Source: Bacillus sp. HNG (GTDB taxonomy: Bacteria > Bacillota > Bacilli > Bacillales > Bacillaceae_L). Taken from it: a DNA stretch of 64,000 nucleotides. The notes beneath the pieces are model-generated. The model ran no database searches, was not told the origin of the DNA, and worked only from the letters and a program-made list of their open reading frames with translations. Shown one piece after another: positions 35,434 to 44,102 of the stretch (position 1 is its first letter; the number at the start of each line of letters is the position of its first letter). The stretch spans positions 372,001-436,000 of the forward strand of contig NZ_QUQV01000002.1 in the NCBI RefSeq assembly GCF_003400205.1. Reading direction: 5' to 3'. A program made the translations under genes and the position numbers.

Positions 35434-36441
35434 TCAGCTAGCCTTCCATTTTATAGCAGTGGCAGCCCATGTATAACCTGTTCCAGCACTTACCGCTACA
35501 GCAATATCCCCATTTTTTAATTTTCCTTGTTCCTGCGCAAAATGGAGACCAATACAAGGGTCAAGTGCTGACATATGGCCATGATGATCTAAATAGACTG
35601 TGTTTACTTCTGGTATTTGTAATGTTTGAAGTAGTTCTCTAAACATGGAGCGTTTCGTATGAAGTGGGAGAAGAACTTTTATGTCTTGAGGTGAATATCC
35701 ACTATTTTGTACTGCTTGTCGAATAACTCTTTCGAAATTTGGAATCGATACAGGGTCAAGCCGTTCTTTCATGCTAGACGGATCAAGAACGTCGATATAA
35801 TGCTGTCTATTTTTTACTGTTTCCAAGCTTGGAAACAATTTGGAACCTCCGGCCGGTACACGAACATCTTCATAGAATGAACCATCCGTGATGATTGAAC
35901 TTTCAAGAATTTCACTTGTAGTAGAATTTTTCGTGATTAATGCCGCCGCCCCGCCATCTCCAAAATTAAACATAAACCTAGAACGAGGATTATCATAATC
36001 GATAATTTGAGATTCTTTACAGCCTCCAACGAGTAAAATATTTTTAATTTTTTCATCTGATCGCAGCATATCCTTTGCTACTTTTAAAGCAATTGGAAAA
36101 CAGGAGCTCACATTCATTAATTCAAATGCATAGGCATTTTTTGTCCCCAGCTCATATTGAAGTTTAGGTGCACATGACCAAACCAAGTAATCCTTATGAG
36201 GACTTCCAAAATAAATCACGACATCAATCGATAAAGGATCTATCTTTGATAGGATTTGTCTGGCTGCTTCGATTCCAAGGTCTGTTGCTTGCATCGAATC
36301 ATCCGACACATGCTTTTGATGCAAGCCGAACTTCTCAATGATAACCTGTTCAGGAATTCCAGTTTTTTTAGACAAGTCCGCAGCTGTTTCAATTCCTTTT
36401 GGAAAATATACACTTGTCGCTTCAATGCCAATATTTATCAT
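35434..36441 (-). CDS. KAS III-like (FabH/thiolase-fold) enzyme, copy B
   Basis: A 335-residue paralogue of the protein at 29073-30095. Cys114 (NVSSCFP) and His261 (PLHTKRS) line up with its catalytic residues. At the FabH Asn position it reads HHGHMSALD (His289), again Gly-His instead of Gly-Asn. The ATG at 36441 overlaps the MaoC stop (ATGA). A longer frame to 36516 exists but would run through the MaoC gene. Having two such enzymes in one cluster suggests two acyl substrates, sequential steps or a heteromer; sequence alone cannot decide. Confidence 0.85.
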   Translation of the reverse strand: MINIGIEATSVYFPKGIETAADLSKKTGIPEQVIIEKFGLHQKHVSDDSMQATDLGIEAARQILSKIDPLSIDVVIYFGSPHKDYLVWSCAPKLQYELGTKNAYAFELMNVSSCFPIALKVAKDMLRSDEKIKNILLVGGCKESQIIDYDNPRSRFMFNFGDGGAAALITKNSTTSEILESSIITDGSFYEDVRVPAGGSKLFPSLETVKNRQHYIDVLDPSSMKERLDPVSIPNFERVIRQAVQNSGYSPQDIKVLLPLHTKRSMFRELLQTLQIPEVNTVYLDHHGHMSALDPCIGLHFAQEQGKLKNGDIAVAVSAGTGYTWAATAIKWKAS

Positions 36442-36854
36442 ACAAATACTCCTTCTGATGGAACCATCATAACTGCTGTCCCAGTTAGTACAAGTTCGCC
36501 TTTTTGATTGTGACATTCCGTTAGTAATTTAACTCTATTCTTTTCTCTGTTATATTCTTGAATAGTCGCCATAGCTGTGATTGTGTCCCCAATAAAAACG
36601 GGTGCCGTAAACCGGATTGTTTGTTCCATGTAGACCGACCCTTTTCCAGGTAAATGTACTCCTAACAGCTGAGATAATAAACTAGATGTCAATAGACCAT
36701 GTGCAATTCTTTTATTAAACCTCGTTTTCTTGGCATATTCATCATCGATATGAATGGGATTAAAATCCCCACTTAATTCTGCAAATAAATGAATATCGGT
36801 TTCTGTAATTGTTTTACTGCATGATGCAGTTTGACCTACATAATAGCCCTGCAT
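36438..36854 (-). CDS. MaoC-like hydratase
   Basis: A 138-residue hot-dog-fold protein of the (R)-specific enoyl-CoA hydratase (PhaJ/MaoC) type. The hydratase-2 motif is visible as SGDFNPIHIDDEYA followed by RIAHGLL, with the catalytic Asp and His. It would hydrate trans-2-enoyl-CoA to (R)-3-hydroxyacyl-CoA, a step the nearby SDR could continue. It lies 18 bases after the ligase stop and overlaps KAS III copy B by four bases. Confidence 0.9.
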   Translation of the reverse strand: MQGYYVGQTASCSKTITETDIHLFAELSGDFNPIHIDDEYAKKTRFNKRIAHGLLTSSLLSQLLGVHLPGKGSVYMEQTIRFTAPVFIGDTITAMATIQEYNREKNRVKLLTECHNQKGELVLTGTAVMMVPSEGVFV

Positions 36855-36872
36855 TTTTACTTCTCCTCCTTT

Positions 36873-38354
36873 TTATGTATTCACTAGAAGGTTCTTTTGG
36901 ATTTTTCCAGTCGCATTCCTAGGGAGTTGATCCATAAATTCTATTTTTTTCGGAATCTTGTATTTTGCTAAAAACTGATTACAATATTGAATGATTTCTT
37001 CTTCTGTTACTAAACTCTCTTTCGTTTTTACAACAAAAGCTACCGGGACTTCTCCCCATTTCTGATCGACAACTCCAACAACAGCAACTTCCTCAACATC
37101 TGCTAGCTTCCCAATGATTTGTTCAACTTCTAGTGGATATATATTTTCTCCGCCAGAAATAATCATTTCTTTTTTTCTTCCAACAATATACAAAAATCCC
37201 TCTTCATCAACCCTTGCTAAATCTCCTGTATATAACCATCCATCGCGAAGAGCCTCAGCCGTTGCTTCAGGTCTATTCCAATATTCCTTCATCACATTTG
37301 GTCCACGAACTATGAGCTCTCCAACTTCGCCGTCTTTTACGACATCTCCCTCAGAATCTATTAATTTGTACTCACAATACATAGCAGGCTTTCCAATCGA
37401 ACCCATTTTTCGTTCGGCATCCTCTTTCAAAAGCATAAAGAGGGTAGGTGATGTTTCGGTCATCCCAAAACCTTGGCCAAATAATAACCCCTTATCAAAA
37501 AACTCCTTGATAATTTCAAGTGGGCATGGGGCACCGCCATTGTAAAACCAGCGAACAGATTTCAAATTTGTTTTATCAAATGATGGACTATGTAAAATCG
37601 CCTGATGAATTGTAGGAACCCCCATTACAATTGATGCTTGGTGTTGTTCAATCATCATTAAGGCTCTCTCAGAATCAAATTTCCCCTCAGGTAGAATGAT
37701 GGTCCCACCAGCATACAAAGTTGGAAATGCAAATAAGCCTATACCTCCTATATGAAAGAGCGGAAGTAATAAAAGGGAACGATCACTAGATGTGATATCA
37801 ATTGCGAGCGAATTATTAATCGCATTCCAAAACATATTATTCTGTGTCAAAACCGCTCCCTTCGGTTTTCCAGTTGTTCCGGAAGTATAACAAATTAAAT
37901 AGGGAGCGCTTTCACTTGTCTCAACTGAAACATTCTCATTTCCGCCTTTTAGATATCTAACTGTGTCAATGGATATAATTTCTTTCAGGCAAGTTTCCTC
38001 TTTCAACGCATTGGATGTTTGTTGATAGATGTCTTCTATAAAAAGGGTCTCTGTCTCACTATCATTTATCTGATAAACAAGTTCATTTACTGTTAAACGA
38101 ATATTAAGTGGGACCGCAATACATTCCAGCTTTGCGATTGCAAATAGTAATACAATGTATTCATATCTATTTTGAGACAAGATTGCGATACGGTCTCCTC
38201 TTTTTATACTCAAGTTAAGTTTTAAGTAGGAAGCTAAATTGTTTACATCTTGACTTAGCGTTTTATAGGTGATTTGTTCCTTTTCTGTGATAATGGCAAT
38301 ACGCTTCGGATGCAATTCAGCTCTTTTTTCAATCCAATAAGCAATGCCCTGCAT
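36873..38354 (-). CDS. Acyl-CoA synthetase (AMP-binding), proximal copy
   Basis: ANL-superfamily acid-CoA ligase (493 residues). It shows the P-loop [55 protein letters not shown] and the catalytic lysine in NATGKIQK. It follows the TetR gene by 15 bases, so it is probably the first enzyme gene of that operon and is likely repressed by it. It is similar to the ligase at 25609-27111 but not identical, so the two may act on different acids. Confidence 0.9.
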   Translation of the reverse strand: MQGIAYWIEKRAELHPKRIAIITEKEQITYKTLSQDVNNLASYLKLNLSIKRGDRIAILSQNRYEYIVLLFAIAKLECIAVPLNIRLTVNELVYQINDSETETLFIEDIYQQTSNALKEETCLKEIISIDTVRYLKGGNENVSVETSESAPYLICYTSGTTGKPKGAVLTQNNMFWNAINNSLAIDITSSDRSLLLLPLFHIGGIGLFAFPTLYAGGTIILPEGKFDSERALMMIEQHQASIVMGVPTIHQAILHSPSFDKTNLKSVRWFYNGGAPCPLEIIKEFFDKGLLFGQGFGMTETSPTLFMLLKEDAERKMGSIGKPAMYCEYKLIDSEGDVVKDGEVGELIVRGPNVMKEYWNRPEATAEALRDGWLYTGDLARVDEEGFLYIVGRKKEMIISGGENIYPLEVEQIIGKLADVEEVAVVGVVDQKWGEVPVAFVVKTKESLVTEEEIIQYCNQFLAKYKIPKKIEFMDQLPRNATGKIQKNLLVNT

Positions 38355-38369
38355 AATGTACTCTCCCTT

Positions 38370-38975
38370 CTATCCTTTTTTTAGCCCTTCAAAAACAAGT
38401 GTCATTGCAGCCTCAAAAGCCTCTTCAGGAACGTCCTGCTGTTCCCAATAGACCCATCTCATCCCAAGAAACTGACCAATTGACATTAAGCAATAGGCAA
38501 CCGTCTCCTGATCAATCTCTTTAAATTCTCCCACGCCAATTCCAGCGGACAAACTTTTTAAGAATCCATTAGCAAGTTTATCGTAATACCAGCGATAAAG
38601 ATCCTTATCCACAACTACGGCTTGTTGTACGATACTATATAAATTTCTACGGTTTTTGACCCAAGTAAAGAAGGCCTTAAATCCTTGCCGTTGTGCTTCC
38701 TCGAAGGTTTTAGCTTTACCCATTTCTTCTTTAATGGCCAAACGAAGCTCCCGGCTATATTGACGAATGAGTTCATCAAAAATATCTTTTTTTGATGGGA
38801 AATAATTATAGAAGGTCCCCTGTGCTACATTTGCTTCTTGTGAAATATTTACAATGGAAGTTTCATAGTATCCCTTTTGTCCAAATACCTCCTCTGCTGC
38901 TCGTAGTAGTTTCTCTCTTGTCTCTAAACCTTTAGGGGTCAATACTTTTTGATCTGAGTTTGTTGTTTCTGACAC
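38370..38975 (-). CDS. TetR/AcrR family regulator
   Basis: A 201-residue TetR-type regulator. The helix-turn-helix reads TSIVNISQEANVAQGTFYNYF (split here as IVNISQEANVAQGTFYNYF) at about residues 40-60, with the variable C-terminal ligand domain after. Its resemblance to fatty-acid regulators of the FadR(Bacillus) type is general only. The GTG at 38975 is preferred, with GAGAGG 8 bases upstream; a GTG at 38984 is closer to that site. It heads the operon with the proximal ligase, MaoC and KAS III copy B, and probably represses its own promoter through the palindrome over the -10. Confidence 0.88.
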   Translation of the reverse strand: MSETTNSDQKVLTPKGLETREKLLRAAEEVFGQKGYYETSIVNISQEANVAQGTFYNYFPSKKDIFDELIRQYSRELRLAIKEEMGKAKTFEEAQRQGFKAFFTWVKNRRNLYSIVQQAVVVDKDLYRWYYDKLANGFLKSLSAGIGVGEFKEIDQETVAYCLMSIGQFLGMRWVYWEQQDVPEEAFEAAMTLVFEGLKKG

Positions 38976-38994
38976 CTGAATCACCTCTCAACTT

Positions 38995-39024
38995 TTATTA
39001 TATACATAATAACTGACTTTTCAA
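38995..39024 (-). promoter_or_regulatory. Promoter of the TetR operon with overlapping palindrome
   Basis: On the minus strand -35 TTGAAA and -10 TATAAT are separated by 16 bases. The palindrome TTATTAT-GTAT-ATAATAA (38995-39012) covers the -10, a likely operator for the adjacent TetR protein. Confidence 0.7.
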
Positions 39025-39047
39025 TATGTTTTTAAAAATAAAAAAAC

Positions 39048-39073
39048 AAACCATTCCCAGAGGGTAATGGTTT
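39048..39073 (-). terminator. Terminator after the BTAD regulator
   Basis: Stem AAACCATTACCC / GGGAATGGTTT (one mismatch, TCT loop), followed on the minus strand by GTTTTTTT. It separates the regulator from the TetR operon. Confidence 0.85.
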
Positions 39074-39093
39074 ATCAAACAAGTCATATTAAA

Positions 39094-42000
39094 CTAGGTT
39101 TGATGTTGGAGAATCATTTCGTACATTTGTTTTGTTGGTAGCATTGGCTCGACTCCTAGTTCGTCCTCCAATGCTGATACGCATTTTCTATACCATTTGA
39201 TGGCTTGAGGTCGGTTATTTTTATGATAGTAGCAAAACATCAGTAAGCGGTATGCTTCCTCCCATGTTCGGTCCTTGGCTATAATTTGTTCACACCAATA
39301 AATGGCTTCGTCAAACTCTTTTGTTTGAACAAAGCTTTGTGCAATCCGTTCAGCCCCACGTAAAAATAATACTTGAAGCCGTTCTCTTTCACTTATACAC
39401 CAATCTTCATATCTACGATTCGGTAAATAATCTCCCTCGTATAACTCCAATGCCCGTCTTAAGCATTTAATGACCTGTTCGGTATCCTTTTCATGAAGGC
39501 CTGCATGTATCCATTCTTCAAACTCAATAATATCAAGCTGATAACCTGCTTGTTGGTTTAATCCATACGATGAGCCAATTCGTTGGATAAAAAATGGTGT
39601 TGATCTTGCCACTCGATTTGGTTCTAATGCATTATTTAATGCATTTAAAGCCACCTTAAAGTCTCTTGCTGCCGCCGCCTCGTCATGATCCGGCCAAAGG
39701 GTTGCAAATATTTCTTCCCTCGCAATCATTGTATTTCGCATTGTCACAAATAACTCAAGCAATTCTTTTGCTTTTCCACGCTGCCAATCAGATTCCTCCA
39801 CTTCTTGGCTCCCAAGCCATACTCGAAATCTACCTAATGTTTGAATACGTAAGGTGTAGCCAGGATGGGACGTTATATTTGAATAGCCTAAATTATTTAA
39901 GAGTTGATTTACGTATGGAAGATGAATGCCTTCCTTCTGTGCAACGAGTAACAATGGTACAACATTATATAAATCTTGAGGTCCGAAAGTTGTGCGCTTC
40001 GTCAAGATAAAATCGTATCCACCAACCTGAACTTTATTAAGAAAACTAGTAATAACTTCGTTAAATGCATCTTTATCTTTCTGGTGATAATAAAGAAATG
40101 CAAACCAAAGCTGTGTTAGAGCAAGCCCATATTGATCACCACAATTTCCAAACAAGGCTTCACATCTTGTTAAATATTTGTTTGCATCCTCCCATTTTTC
40201 ATTGTGGACAGAAGAAATGCCCATACAAAGTAAAATAAGTGCGGAAAGCCATGCATCCTTTACCTTTTCGGTTTCCTCCAAAGCCTTATTCCCAAATTCA
40301 ATGGCACGATCATAGATGCCTCGATTTCCAAATAGAATACATAACCCCATTAACGGTTCTGCTTTACCCCTAGCAATATTTAATTCATCCATGATTTCAA
40401 GCGCCGTTTCATAGCATTGGATCGCAAGTGAAGTGTCATATTTATCAAGCAATTGGACCGCATGTCCCATGCGCATCCAGCCACATGCTTCAACAAATGG
40501 TGCTTGGAATTGGACTCCCTGTTTAATACCTGATTCCGCCAGTTCCTTGGCGTCTTGCCCATTCCCCATAAAAGACTCAATTAAGGATAATAACAAATCA
40601 GTTTCACGGTGCGACTGCTGTAAATGCACCGTTTTCTGGTCCTGTTCTACTACTTTCTTTTGGGAAAGAATTTTTTTCGCTTCAACGAGTTTTCCAGTCC
40701 GCAAAAATAATCTTGATTCTAAGTTTCCGTCCAATAAAGGGATATTGAGCTCTCGTCCTTTTTCATACCACTTTTTTGCTTTATTTGCATGACCAGCATT
40801 GGCCAGATTTTCAGCCATTAATTGATAGACCCTACTTTTATCTTCACTTGAGGAAGCTTCATTTTCTTCAAGTGCTTCAATTGCCTGTAATAAATACCGC
40901 TCAGCTTTCCCAGGTTGAATTGTATCAAGATAAATTTTCGCTTGTCCTTCATAGGCTTTACTTAACCCCTCTAGGTCATTAGCAGAATGAGCAAAGTGAA
41001 TGGCTTTTATGTAACAATCCTCAGCGTCCTTATAGGAACAGCGATATCTTAACGCTTCTCCCTTATAGAGCCATAATAGATAATAATGGTTCATAAGTGA
41101 TTCCGGAATCTTTTTCATCCGATCAAGAAGACCTTCAAGTTGTCCATTTTGAATCATCTTTTCTCCATAATGGTGGAGGATTTCTGCAATTCTTTCAAAA
41201 TCCCCGGTTGCCTCAAGATGATAGATTGCTTGATTAAAATCTCCTATTCTTTGAAAATAGCGAGCGGTTTGAATATGAAGATTATGAAAATGCCGTTCAT
41301 TCGTCGTATACAGGCGCTGTTCCAGGAACTCCTTAAACAATGCATGGTAGCGATATTGCCCTTCTCCAATGGAAAGCAAAAAAAGATTATGGTCGGATAG
41401 TTCCTTTAACATCTCACCTGAACTTCTGATTCCTAAAACTTCATCACACACTTTTCCGTTTAATTCATCAAAAATACACGTATTCTCAAGAAACTGTTGT
41501 ACCATCGGTGGCTGTTTCATGAACACTTCCATTGCAAGAAAGCGAAACAATTCATCAAGTGTTTTCGATTTATTATTGAGAATTGCCTCTAGTCCTCCAT
41601 CAGAAGCAAGCTGCCCTCGAATCATTCCAATCGCAATGATCCATCCTTCTGTTAAAGAAAAAATTTTCTTTATATCCTGATCATTCAAATCTCCCTCATA
41701 TAAATCACTTAATAGAACCTCAACTTCATCAAACGAAAACACGAGGTCGCTCTGTTTAAGCTCAAGGAGTTCTCCCTTCACAGTCATCGAAGTTAGGAAA
41801 TCCCAGCTTGGTTTGATCCGACTTGAGATGACTAAATTTAAATTCATTGGAAGATGTTGTATCAACCATGTCATCCAATGGTCTATTGAGGAAGAGTGTT
41901 GAATCAAATGATAATCATCAATGATAAGCATGACGTTCTTATCTAGTACAATGATCTCATTGATAAACAGTGAACAAAGTGTTCTTATTTCTTCATCCCG

Positions 42001-42330
42001 TACATATCTTTCAATATTCTCAACATAAAGAAGAAGTTCCGTCCCAAATCCTTGGTAATTTTTTCGAATGGCATAGACCACATATGTTAGAAAAGGAATA
42101 ATATCGTCATCATTCGTGCCCACACTATACCAGCATGGCGTATTTATTTGATCATGAATAAAGGATGCAAGTGCAGTTGTTTTTCCGTAACCTGCTCCCG
42201 AGTGAAGAATGGTAAGCGGATACTTTGGAATCGTTTTCATTTTCTTCATTAAAGAAGGCCTTTGTAAAATGATGTCCTTTAAATTGGGTGGAGTAATTTT
42301 TGTTTGCAAAACCTGTATCTTAATCCCCAT
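39094..42330 (-). CDS. Large STAND-ATPase transcriptional activator with C-terminal BTAD
   Basis: A 1078-residue regulator. The N terminus has a MalT-like NTPase with P-loop GAGYGKTT (residues 45-52) and Walker B LIIDDYHL near 140. A long helical TPR-like middle (about 360-800) follows. Near 835 comes an OmpR-type winged helix beginning IQTLGRFRVWLGSQEV, then a bacterial transcriptional activator domain (about 930-1075) containing YEDWCISERERLQ. This is a SARP-type DNA-binding half fused to a signal-sensing STAND ATPase. The ATG at 42330 has GGGAGG upstream. SARP/BTAD proteins bind direct heptamers with 11-bp period, exactly what precedes livK and the distal ligase, so it is the likely activator of this cluster (inference). 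The inducer is unknown. Confidence 0.88.
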   Translation of the reverse strand: MGIKIQVLQTKITPPNLKDIILQRPSLMKKMKTIPKYPLTILHSGAGYGKTTALASFIHDQINTPCWYSVGTNDDDIIPFLTYVVYAIRKNYQGFGTELLLYVENIERYVRDEEIRTLCSLFINEIIVLDKNVMLIIDDYHLIQHSSSIDHWMTWLIQHLPMNLNLVISSRIKPSWDFLTSMTVKGELLELKQSDLVFSFDEVEVLLSDLYEGDLNDQDIKKIFSLTEGWIIAIGMIRGQLASDGGLEAILNNKSKTLDELFRFLAMEVFMKQPPMVQQFLENTCIFDELNGKVCDEVLGIRSSGEMLKELSDHNLFLLSIGEGQYRYHALFKEFLEQRLYTTNERHFHNLHIQTARYFQRIGDFNQAIYHLEATGDFERIAEILHHYGEKMIQNGQLEGLLDRMKKIPESLMNHYYLLWLYKGEALRYRCSYKDAEDCYIKAIHFAHSANDLEGLSKAYEGQAKIYLDTIQPGKAERYLLQAIEALEENEASSSEDKSRVYQLMAENLANAGHANKAKKWYEKGRELNIPLLDGNLESRLFLRTGKLVEAKKILSQKKVVEQDQKTVHLQQSHRETDLLLSLIESFMGNGQDAKELAESGIKQGVQFQAPFVEACGWMRMGHAVQLLDKYDTSLAIQCYETALEIMDELNIARGKAEPLMGLCILFGNRGIYDRAIEFGNKALEETEKVKDAWLSALILLCMGISSVHNEKWEDANKYLTRCEALFGNCGDQYGLALTQLWFAFLYYHQKDKDAFNEVITSFLNKVQVGGYDFILTKRTTFGPQDLYNVVPLLLVAQKEGIHLPYVNQLLNNLGYSNITSHPGYTLRIQTLGRFRVWLGSQEVEESDWQRGKAKELLELFVTMRNTMIAREEIFATLWPDHDEAAAARDFKVALNALNNALEPNRVARSTPFFIQRIGSSYGLNQQAGYQLDIIEFEEWIHAGLHEKDTEQVIKCLRRALELYEGDYLPNRRYEDWCISERERLQVLFLRGAERIAQSFVQTKEFDEAIYWCEQIIAKDRTWEEAYRLLMFCYYHKNNRPQAIKWYRKCVSALEDELGVEPMLPTKQMYEMILQHQT

Positions 42331-42417
42331 TGCATAACCTCCCTTCGTATCAGATGCACCCCGGTATATTTACGCCAAAATCAATTCATAATTTTGGTAC
42401 TATTTTAACATATCCAA

Positions 42418-42452
42418 GCCAAAAAAGAACTCGAAATTCGGTTGAGTTCTTT
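42418..42452 (-). terminator. Terminator after the signal peptidase gene
   Basis: On the minus strand AAAGAACTC / GAGTTCTTT with an 11-base loop, then TTTTTTGG. It ends the yhjE-sip unit before the BTAD regulator. Confidence 0.8.
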
Positions 42453-42483
42453 GACATTGTTTATTATGTTGATCAATTTTTCC

Positions 42484-43044
42484 TTAATTCAATAATTCCA
42501 TCTTGTCGAATGGCCAGTATTTTATATTTACCTTGCCTACAACTTGTTCCATTCTAATGAATCCAAAATGGCGGCTATCCCAGCTGTCTAAGCGATTATC
42601 GCCAATAACGAAAATATGATTTTCTGGTACGATTGACTCCCCTGTCACTTCTTCAAGGGTGAAGTCGCCTGTTAATTGACCTGCGACAATGTCTTCTTTA
42701 AATTTGTCTAAGAATGGTTCGGAAACACTTTTCCCATTTATATAAAGCACATCATCCCGGTATTCAAGCGTGTCGCCAGGCAAACCGATCACCCGTTTTA
42801 CAAAATCCTCTTCTTTATTTTTATGAAATACAATGATATCAAAGTGGTCAAGCTCCCCTATTTTCATGCCGATCTTGTTAACCATTAAAAGGTTACCATC
42901 TTCAAGAGTTGGCATCATTGATTCGCCGTCGACTATGTAGTTCGTAAAAAAAAAGGTTCGTAAAAATACAACGATGATAAGACTGATTCCTAAAGATTTC
43001 ACAAAAGAAAAATGATGTTTCTTCTTTGCTGGGGTTTCCTCCAT
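42484..43044 (-). CDS. Type I signal peptidase (SipV-like)
   Basis: Membrane-anchored signal peptidase of 186 residues that cleaves signal peptides on the outer face. One N-terminal membrane segment (about residues 15-34) is followed by the catalytic Ser42 in GESMMPTL and Lys83 in FVKRVIGLPGD, the Ser-Lys dyad. The C-terminal box GDNRLDSWDSRHFG is present. It lies 27 bases after a yhjE-like gene as in B. subtilis yhjE-sipV, so orthology to SipV is likely, though the sequence also fits SipS/SipT. Confidence 0.92.
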   Translation of the reverse strand: MEETPAKKKHHFSFVKSLGISLIIVVFLRTFFFTNYIVDGESMMPTLEDGNLLMVNKIGMKIGELDHFDIIVFHKNKEEDFVKRVIGLPGDTLEYRDDVLYINGKSVSEPFLDKFKEDIVAGQLTGDFTLEEVTGESIVPENHIFVIGDNRLDSWDSRHFGFIRMEQVVGKVNIKYWPFDKMELLN

Positions 43045-43071
43045 TGCAACTCCACCCTTCGTTTTATCGTG

Positions 43072-43698
43072 TCAAGCCTCATCCTCCTTAAGAAGATTTG
43101 AATTTGGCTTTACCTTTAACCATGCTTCCACTCTTTTTCCGACAATCCAAAGCACAAATATTATGATGGCCACAATAATTGTTCGGACGGGTTGTTGAAA
43201 AAGAGCTCGTATATCATAGCCTATGAAGCTAATGGTAAATATCATGACTAATTTTCCACATAAAACAGCTAAAACAAATTGGGGGGTACTTACCCTTGAT
43301 AGCCCTGCTACTAAATTAATTGCTGCAGACGGGGTGAAAGGAAAGCATAATAGGAGAAATAAAGGTCCAAATCCGTGCTTTTCTACCCAGGTTATAAGTC
43401 TTTTTATTTTTTTATGGCGACTGACAAATGAAAAGAATCGTTTTTGACCATATTTACGAACTAGGAAAAAGACAAGCAAAGAACCACCTATAGCTCCTAT
43501 CCATGAATATAAAAATCCAAGCCAAAGTCCAAATGCATTTGCATTGGCGACAACAAATGCGACCAGAGGCAGAAACGGAAGAAACGCTTCTAGCATTGGA
43601 AGAACAATTCCAGGCAATGGACCAAACGACCGGTATTCACTTAACAAGTCTTCAATATTTTTCAATGTAATAAGTTCTTTAAGTGTTTCAATATCCAT
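43072..43698 (-). CDS. yhjE: TVP38/TMEM64 (DedA-like) membrane protein YhjE
   Basis: A 208-residue integral membrane protein of the SNARE-associated/VTT domain family, members of which are linked to lipid scrambling or membrane homeostasis. The conserved loop is recognised by GPLPGIVLPMLEAFLPFLP near residue 26, with four to five hydrophobic helices and a late LCFPFTPSAAINLVAG motif. It is followed by the signal peptidase in the same order as B. subtilis. Function of the bacterial protein is not established. Confidence 0.85.
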   Translation of the reverse strand: MDIETLKELITLKNIEDLLSEYRSFGPLPGIVLPMLEAFLPFLPLVAFVVANANAFGLWLGFLYSWIGAIGGSLLVFFLVRKYGQKRFFSFVSRHKKIKRLITWVEKHGFGPLFLLLCFPFTPSAAINLVAGLSRVSTPQFVLAVLCGKLVMIFTISFIGYDIRALFQQPVRTIIVAIIIFVLWIVGKRVEAWLKVKPNSNLLKEDEA

Positions 43699-43810
43699 AG
43701 GTCTCTCCTTGCAAAAATCAATTCCAGCTTAGCGGATACAAAAATATTATCTTACTTCATATTGTACACCCATTTGGGCATTCCTACCAAAAAAATTCAC
43801 TTTAATTACA

Positions 43811-44012
43811 AGAACAAAAGCGCAAGCGCCTTGAAATAGAACATCCTCGAAAATGCTATGCATTTTCTTCGTGCGATGATTATGCTCTCGAAGTTTTCCT
43901 TGTCCTGTGCAAGTCCGACAAGCATAAGACGAGCGCTGACAGAAGGCGCTTCTTGCCTTCCGAAGTGATTGACTTATGACCTCGAGGGCTAGGAGTGTGA
44001 GCTGGACTTGGA
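43811..44012. repeat. Intergenic repeat family C, copy 1
   Basis: About 200 bases with no gene. It starts AAAAGCGCAAGCGCC and contains CGACAAGCATAAGACGAGC followed by GCTGACAGAAGGCG. The same core occurs inverted at 47408-47521. A hairpin around AAAATGCTATGCATTTT is inside. A frame of 96 codons on the minus strand is an accident of the repeat. Confidence 0.75.
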
Positions 44013-44065
44013 TACACCCAATAAAAATTGTCCACAATGATAAATTTTATTATTTCCTAGACCAA

Positions 44066-44096
44066 GAAAAAAGACACTAGCAAGCACTAGTGCCTT
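44066..44096 (-). terminator. Terminator after the S9 peptidase gene
   Basis: On the minus strand GGCACTAG / CTAGTGTC with a 6-base loop, then TTTTTTC. It is seven bases after the stop codon. Confidence 0.85.
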
Positions 44097-44102
44097 TCAT
44101 TC

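Noticed and set aside
37114-37545. 143-codon frame antisense to the proximal CoA ligase
   Set aside because: It mirrors conserved ANL motifs on the other strand and is a shadow of the real gene.
43747-44037. 96-codon minus-strand frame between yhjE and the S9 peptidase
   Set aside because: It lies almost entirely in repeat C, is cysteine- and arginine-rich without pattern, and has no start signal.
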